Positions 59,907 to 64,000 of a DNA stretch of 64,000 bases are shown here, piece by piece. This DNA is from Dechloromonas sp. H13. GTDB taxonomy: Bacteria > Pseudomonadota > Gammaproteobacteria > Burkholderiales > Rhodocyclaceae. Within the stretch, counting starts at the first letter, position 1. Each line of letters starts with the position of its first letter. Both the position numbers and the translations under genes were made by a program. Below the pieces are notes generated by a model that was not told where the DNA came from, did not search any database, and saw nothing but the letters and a program-made list of their open reading frames with translations. The stretch covers positions 547,001-611,000 of the forward strand of contig NZ_SSXX01000002.1 in the NCBI RefSeq assembly GCF_009469615.1, read 5' to 3'.

Positions 59907-60485
59907 ATGCCCCCCAATTGCGGTGAACTGCTGCCCGATCCGGTACCCGTCCATCCGCTGCTCGACGGCAGGACGGAAATCGGGCGTGGCGAGAGCACCA
60001 TCGTTCTCGACGGCGACGTGGTCGATGGTGTCGCGCATGTCTTCAAAATACTGTCCTCGCCCACCGACTACGCCTATTACACGGCGCCCGACCGGCCGAC
60101 GGGCAAGCATTTCCCGGTCGTTTACGCCGATCATGGCGTCGTCGGCCGATCGAGCCGCGGCTTTCCGTTCCACATCGTCGAGGTCGAGAAGCTCTATCCG
60201 CTGCCCGGCAGCGGCGACGCCGCCGAGGTGGCGACCAAGTTGAGCACCTCGTATTTCGATGCCTGCCTGATGTGGCGCAACCTGGCGCAGGACATGGGGC
60301 GTATCGCCCTGCACCATCTGGTCGTGACGCCGATGGGGTGGAGCGAGACGGTGCAGCAGTCGCTCAAGGCGCTGGAGGTTTTTTCCACCGAGTATGGCGC
60401 CTTGCCCGACCTCATCAAGGCCGACAACCTGATGATGCGCAAGGATGGAACGCTCGTGTTCTCCGACCCGGTATTCATGGAATAA
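59907..60485 (+). CDS. Kinase-like protein of unknown substrate
   Basis: A 192-residue protein without close relatives that I recognise. It shows a reduced kinase-like pattern: a glycine-type loop GRGESTIVLDGD near residues 26-37, a candidate ATP lysine in AHVFKIL near 47, EVEKL resembling the hinge, and near the C-terminus ADNLMMRKDGTLVFSDPV, which mimics the catalytic loop Asn and the metal-binding Asp of small phage/plasmid kinases. No membrane segment. The gene ends three bases before a phosphatase-like gene, suggesting a functional pair. A degenerate, non-catalytic kinase fold is the alternative. Confidence 0.55.
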   Translation: MPPNCGELLPDPVPVHPLLDGRTEIGRGESTIVLDGDVVDGVAHVFKILSSPTDYAYYTAPDRPTGKHFPVVYADHGVVGRSSRGFPFHIVEVEKLYPLPGSGDAAEVATKLSTSYFDACLMWRNLAQDMGRIALHHLVVTPMGWSETVQQSLKALEVFSTEYGALPDLIKADNLMMRKDGTLVFSDPVFME

Positions 60486-60488
60486 GGG

Positions 60489-60977
60489 ATGACCATTCGT
60501 CAGGTGAGTTACACGTCCAGGCTGCAGGCCGAAGCGCTGGCTGCCAGCCCGCACGTCGCGGTAATCTCGATCACCGATCCGGGAACGCCCGAGGCCAGCC
60601 TCGACGCCGGCTTCAGCGATGTGCTGCGGCTGGCTTTCTTCGACGCGCTGCCCGCCGACGAGTACCTGCCGGCGCCGCTGCCCGGCCTGTTCGACCACCA
60701 GATGGCGCGTCAGATCGGCGATTTCGTGCGCGAACTGCACGCCGCGCCGGCCGACGTCTCGCTCGTGGTCCATTGCGAATACGGCGTCAGCCGTTCGGCG
60801 GCGGTCGCGCTCTTCGCCGCGGCGCATGCCGGGGCGCCGCTGGCGGCGCGCGAATTCGCCTACGACGCTAACCACTGGGTCGTCGAACTGCTCTCCCGAC
60901 TCTACCCCGAACTGTCCCTCGATATCCCGGCCCGGGAGGGTGCCAGCGAGCGCCGTGCAGTGCCGCGCGTCGCCTAG
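60489..60977 (+). CDS. Dual-specificity/tyrosine phosphatase-like protein
   Basis: A 162-residue protein with the phosphatase signature H-C-x5-R in VVHCEYGVSRSAAVA (Cys near residue 99, Arg near 105), preceded by a possible general-acid Asp region (LAFFDALPADEYLP). This places it in the Cys-based protein phosphatase superfamily of compact, DSP-like size. It follows the kinase-like gene by three bases and precedes hoxF by 100 bp. Whether it acts on proteins, nucleotides or lipids cannot be read. Confidence 0.75.
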   Translation: MTIRQVSYTSRLQAEALAASPHVAVISITDPGTPEASLDAGFSDVLRLAFFDALPADEYLPAPLPGLFDHQMARQIGDFVRELHAAPADVSLVVHCEYGVSRSAAVALFAAAHAGAPLAAREFAYDANHWVVELLSRLYPELSLDIPAREGASERRAVPRVA

Positions 60978-61076
60978 GTTTCCCGCCGACCTCGCCGGTC
61001 GTTGACCTGACGCAAGAAATTGTAATTCATTGGTGCTACGCTTCCTGCTGTCATAAGCTCTTGGCGGGAGGTTGCC

Positions 61077-62975
61077 GTGGCCCTGAACGACATGCATACC
61101 GAGGCAGTCGCCGGAATCGTCGATCGTGTGGTGACCCGCTACAGGCGCGATCCGACCTGCATGGTGCAGATTCTGCGGGAAGTGCAGGAAGCCTGCGACT
61201 GGATTCCACCGGAAGCCATCGACCGCATGCAGGCGACCCTGGGCGTGCCGCGCACCAAGATCGAAGGCGTCGCCGGCTTCTATTCCTTCTTCTACACGCA
61301 GCCGCGCGGCAAGTACCGCGTCCTGTTCTCGGACAATATCACCGACCGCATGCTCGGCAACAAGGCGATGATGGACCGCCTGTGCAGCAGCCTGTGGGTC
61401 GAGCGCGGCAAGGTGTCGGAGGACGGCCTGGTCAGCATCGGCAAGACCGCCTGTACCGGCATGTGCGATCAGGGACCGGCGATGCTGGTCAATAACTACG
61501 CCGTGGCGGGGTTGACCGCAGCACGCATCGACGAGATCGCCGAACTGATCCGCAACAAGGTACCGCTGAGCGAATGGCCGGCCGAATATTTCAGGATCGA
61601 GGACAACATCCGGCGTGCCGACATCCTGCTCGGCAGCGACCTCAAGCCGGGCGACGCGCTGCTGGCAGCGCGGGCGCGGGCGCCGAGCGACGGCCTGATG
61701 GCCTCCAACATGCGTTCCTGGCGCGAGGGACTGCCGACCGGCCTGAGCGGTCCGATCTCGATGCTTGACGAAATCAAGCGCTCCAATTTGCGCGGCCGTG
61801 GCGGCGCCGGCTTCACGACGGCGCTGAAATGGGAAGCCTGCCGCAATGCGCCGTTGAAAGCCGGGCTGCAGCGCATCGTCGTCTGCAATGCCGACGAGGG
61901 CGAGCCGGGCACCTTCAAGGACCGCGTGCTGCTCGCGAAGTACGCCGACCTCGTTTTCGAGGGCATGACGGTGGCCGCCTACGCGGTCGGCGCCACGCGC
62001 GGCTTCGTCTATCTGCGTGGAGAGTACCGCTACATGCTCGACCACCTGAACGCGGTGCTGGCGCACCGCCGCCGCGAAAACCTGCTGGGCTCGAACATCC
62101 TCGGCATCCCCGGCGCCGATTTCGACATCGAGATCCATGTCGGCGCCGGCGCCTACGTCTGCGGTGAGGAATCGGCGCTGATCGAGTCGCTCGAAGGCAA
62201 GCGCGGCACGCCGCGCAACCGCCCGCCCTTCCCGGTGACCAACGGCTATCTGGACCAGCCGACCATCGTCAACAACGTCGAGACCTTCGCCGCGGCGGCG
62301 CTGATCGCGCTGAATGGCGGCGACTGGTATGCCGGCATCGGCACCCGGCATTCGGCGGGTACCAAGATTCTTTCGGTGTCCGGCGATTGCGAGCGGCCCG
62401 GCCTCTACGAATACCCCTTCGGCGTCAGCATCCGCCAAGTGCTGGAGGATTGCGGCGCGCAGGACACCCAGGCCGTCCAGGTTAGCGGGCCGTCCGGCAT
62501 CTGCGTCGCGGCGGACGAATTCGACCGCATCATTGGCTTCGAGGACATTCCGACCGCCGGGGCGTTTACGGTATTCAACGCCACCCGCGACATGTTCCAA
62601 GTGGCGCGCAATTACGTGCATTTCTTCCAGCACGAGAGCTGCGGGTTCTGCACCCCGTGCCGGGTTGGCACCTCGCTGCTGAAGAATTTGATGGACAAGT
62701 TGGCCAATGGCGCCGGGTCGCCCTACGACTTCGCCGAAATCGAGAAACTGAACCAGCTGCTGCAGTCGATGAGCCACTGTGGCCTTGGCCACACCGCCTG
62801 CAACCCGGTGCTCGACACCATCGCCAAGTTCCGGCCGGCTTACGACAAGCGCATGATGCAGCAGGATTTCACGCCGGCCTTCGATCTCGACCGCGCGCTG
62901 GCGGCGGCGCGCCAGATGACCGGGCGCGACGATGCGGCGGCCCACCTGACCACGGAAACCGGAGGTGAAGCATGA
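61077..62975 (+). CDS. hoxF: NAD-reducing hydrogenase diaphorase subunit HoxF
   Basis: A 632-residue fusion of NuoE-like (1-170) and NuoF-like (190-610) parts, the HoxF form of soluble bidirectional [NiFe] hydrogenases that exchange electrons between H2 and NAD+. FMN/NADH loop [25 protein letters not shown], and [4Fe-4S] ligands ESCGFCTPCRVGT with HTACNP are present. The NuoE-like part keeps only the second Cys pair (TACTGMC). Start is GTG 61077 with GGGAGG five bases upstream. A formate-dehydrogenase diaphorase is excluded by hoxU-hoxY downstream. Confidence 0.93.
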   Translation: MALNDMHTEAVAGIVDRVVTRYRRDPTCMVQILREVQEACDWIPPEAIDRMQATLGVPRTKIEGVAGFYSFFYTQPRGKYRVLFSDNITDRMLGNKAMMDRLCSSLWVERGKVSEDGLVSIGKTACTGMCDQGPAMLVNNYAVAGLTAARIDEIAELIRNKVPLSEWPAEYFRIEDNIRRADILLGSDLKPGDALLAARARAPSDGLMASNMRSWREGLPTGLSGPISMLDEIKRSNLRGRGGAGFTTALKWEACRNAPLKAGLQRIVVCNADEGEPGTFKDRVLLAKYADLVFEGMTVAAYAVGATRGFVYLRGEYRYMLDHLNAVLAHRRRENLLGSNILGIPGADFDIEIHVGAGAYVCGEESALIESLEGKRGTPRNRPPFPVTNGYLDQPTIVNNVETFAAAALIALNGGDWYAGIGTRHSAGTKILSVSGDCERPGLYEYPFGVSIRQVLEDCGAQDTQAVQVSGPSGICVAADEFDRIIGFEDIPTAGAFTVFNATRDMFQVARNYVHFFQHESCGFCTPCRVGTSLLKNLMDKLANGAGSPYDFAEIEKLNQLLQSMSHCGLGHTACNPVLDTIAKFRPAYDKRMMQQDFTPAFDLDRALAAARQMTGRDDAAAHLTTETGGEA

Positions 62976-63676
62976 GCCAGACCTTCATGCTCGACGGCAA
63001 GGCCATTCCCTTCGAGGAAGGCCAGACCATCATCCAGGCCGCGTCCAAGGCCGGCGTCTTCATTCCGCACCTGTGCTACCACCCGGACTTCAAGCCGCAC
63101 GGTTCGTGCAAGCTATGCACCGTCAAGGTCAACGGGCGCCAGACGGCATCGTGCACCATGCGGGCGATGGCCGGCATGGTCGTCGAGAGCGATACCGAGG
63201 AAATCAACGCCGAGCGGCGGGCGCTGACCCAGATGCTGTTCGTCGAGGGCAACCATTTCTGCCCGTCGTGCGAGCAGAGCGGCAACTGCCAGCTGCAGGC
63301 CACCGCCTACCACCTGGGCATGATGTCGCCGCACTACGATCACTTCTTTCCGAGCCGTCCGGTCGACGCCTCGCACCCCGAGGTTTTGCTCGATTTCAAC
63401 CGCTGCATCCTGTGCTCGCTGTGCGTGCGCGCCAGCCGCGACGTCGACGGCAAGAACGTCTTCGCGCTCTCCGGGCGCGGCATCGGGACGCATCTGATCG
63501 TCAATGCCAAGTCCGGCCAGCTGGCCGACACTGATTTCACCCTGGCCGACAAGGCGGCGCAAGTCTGCCCGGTCGGCGTCATTCTCAGGAAGCGCAAGGG
63601 CTTCGCGGTGCCGATCGGCGAGCGCAAATACGACAAGGCGCCGATTTCGGCAAGCGTCGAAACGGAGGGCCGCTGA
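62972..63676 (+). CDS. hoxU: NAD-reducing hydrogenase diaphorase subunit HoxU
   Basis: A 234-residue subunit homologous to the N-terminal third of NuoG. Iron-sulfur ligands: [2Fe-2S] set in CYHPDFKPHGSCKLC...SC, the His/Cys set HFCPSCEQSGNC, and CILCSLCVRASR...CPVGVI. It links HoxF to the HoxY/HoxH hydrogenase half. Overlaps hoxF by four bases (ATGA). Confidence 0.95.
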   Translation: MSQTFMLDGKAIPFEEGQTIIQAASKAGVFIPHLCYHPDFKPHGSCKLCTVKVNGRQTASCTMRAMAGMVVESDTEEINAERRALTQMLFVEGNHFCPSCEQSGNCQLQATAYHLGMMSPHYDHFFPSRPVDASHPEVLLDFNRCILCSLCVRASRDVDGKNVFALSGRGIGTHLIVNAKSGQLADTDFTLADKAAQVCPVGVILRKRKGFAVPIGERKYDKAPISASVETEGR

Positions 63677-63677
63677 C

Positions 63678-64000
63678 ATGAACGCCCCGACCAAAAAGCT
63701 CAAGGTCGCCACGACCTCGCTCGCCGGCTGCTTCGGCTGCCACATGTCCTTCCTCGACATCGACGAGCGGCTGTTCACGCTGCTCGACTACATCGAGTTC
63801 GACCGTTCGCCGCTGACCGACATCAAGGAGTGCAGCCCGGACTGCGACATCGGCATCGTCGAGGGCGGCCTGTGCAACGCCGAGAACGTCCATGTGCTGC
63901 GCGAGTTCCGCAAGAACTGCAAGATCCTGATCGCCATCGGCGCCTGCGCCATCAACGGCGGCCTGCCGGCGCAGCGCAACCACCTGCCGCTGTCGACCAT
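63678..64000 (+). CDS. hoxY: Hydrogenase small subunit HoxY, 5' part
   Basis: Begins MNAPTKKLKVATTSLAGCFGCHMSFLD; the frame is still open at the window edge after 107 residues. The CxxC (GCFGC) and later Cys in GGLCNAEN and IGACAINGG are the proximal [4Fe-4S] ligands of the [NiFe] small subunit. One base separates it from the hoxU stop. hoxH should follow outside the window. Confidence 0.94.
   Translation, partial: MNAPTKKLKVATTSLAGCFGCHMSFLDIDERLFTLLDYIEFDRSPLTDIKECSPDCDIGIVEGGLCNAENVHVLREFRKNCKILIAIGACAINGGLPAQRNHLPLST

Noticed and set aside
61030-61060. Sigma-54 promoter before hoxF (TGGTGCTACGCTTCCT)
   Set aside because: Hydrogenase operons in relatives can use sigma-54, but the invariant GC of the -12 element is CC here and the -24 is only partial. 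Not supported.
61497-61524. GTTGACCGCAGCAC in hoxF as a repeat copy
   Set aside because: The core is close, but the upstream half has no A/T-rich run or hairpin, and the encoded segment (AGLTAARIDEI) fits the family well. Left out of the family.

Overview
The window is a GC-rich stretch of a betaproteobacterial chromosome. Protein signatures and gene order (cvpA-purF-metZ; grpE-dnaK-dnaJ near hrcA-nadK-recN; carAB-greA-DUF4149/yhbY-rlmE-ftsH-folP-glmM-tpiA-secG-tRNALeu-nuoA-N) point to the Rhodocyclales, something like Dechloromonas/Azonexus. That placement is inference; no 16S gene is present. I see no insertion sequence, prophage or CRISPR array, and most of the window is core genome.

Layout. 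0-5.5 kb: end of a SPOR-domain gene, cvpA, purF, metZ, a RhlE-type RNA helicase, and a short SDR-fold protein with the full halohydrin dehalogenase signature. 5.5-9.8 kb (minus): recQ, lpxH, two cyclophilins and a secreted TPR protein. 9.9-12.4 kb: cysS, a bidirectional terminator and an orphan periplasmic amino-acid-binding protein. 12.6-20.6 kb: dnaJ-dnaK-grpE behind a clear sigma-32 promoter, a Ser/Thr kinase fused to a cyclic-nucleotide-binding domain, trxC, hemH and hrcA. 20.6-25.7 kb: nadK, recN, a GDT1/UPF0016 transporter, fur, bamE, dapB. 25.7-37.7 kb: carAB, greA, DUF4149 gene, yhbY, rlmE, ftsH, folP, glmM, tpiA, secG. 37.7-52.3 kb: tRNA-Leu(GAG) and a complete 14-gene complex I operon. 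52.4-58.7 kb: ADP-ribose pyrophosphatase, B12-dependent ribonucleotide reductase, acetate kinase, and a MaoC-phosphotransacetylase fusion. 59.0-64 kb: fabI, a kinase-like/phosphatase-like gene pair, and the start of a NAD-reducing [NiFe] hydrogenase operon (hoxF-hoxU-hoxY, cut by the window edge).

The most unusual signal is a dispersed repeat of about 37 bp that I do not recognise. Each copy has an A-rich start, a short GC hairpin with a T-rich loop, then an invariant core GTYGACCGCRRCMG (the second-last R is A in all but one copy). Eleven good copies lie in both orientations, mostly at gene ends, some translated in frame (metZ, rhlE, recQ start, hemH tail, recN end, folP). None lies in the 15-kb nuo operon. 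Other points worth checking are the halohydrin dehalogenase, a PhaR-like operator between the -35 and -10 of the maoC-pta promoter, tandem NrdR boxes at nrdJ, the kinase/phosphatase pair next to hox, and a stable hairpin in the carA leader.

Metabolically the window combines core synthesis (purines, pyrimidines/arginine, methionine, lysine, heme, folate, envelope precursors) with flexible redox metabolism: complex I, a soluble NAD-linked hydrogenase sharing ancestry with NuoE/F/G, and a phosphotransacetylase-acetate kinase branch whose promoter suggests control by polyhydroxyalkanoate status.
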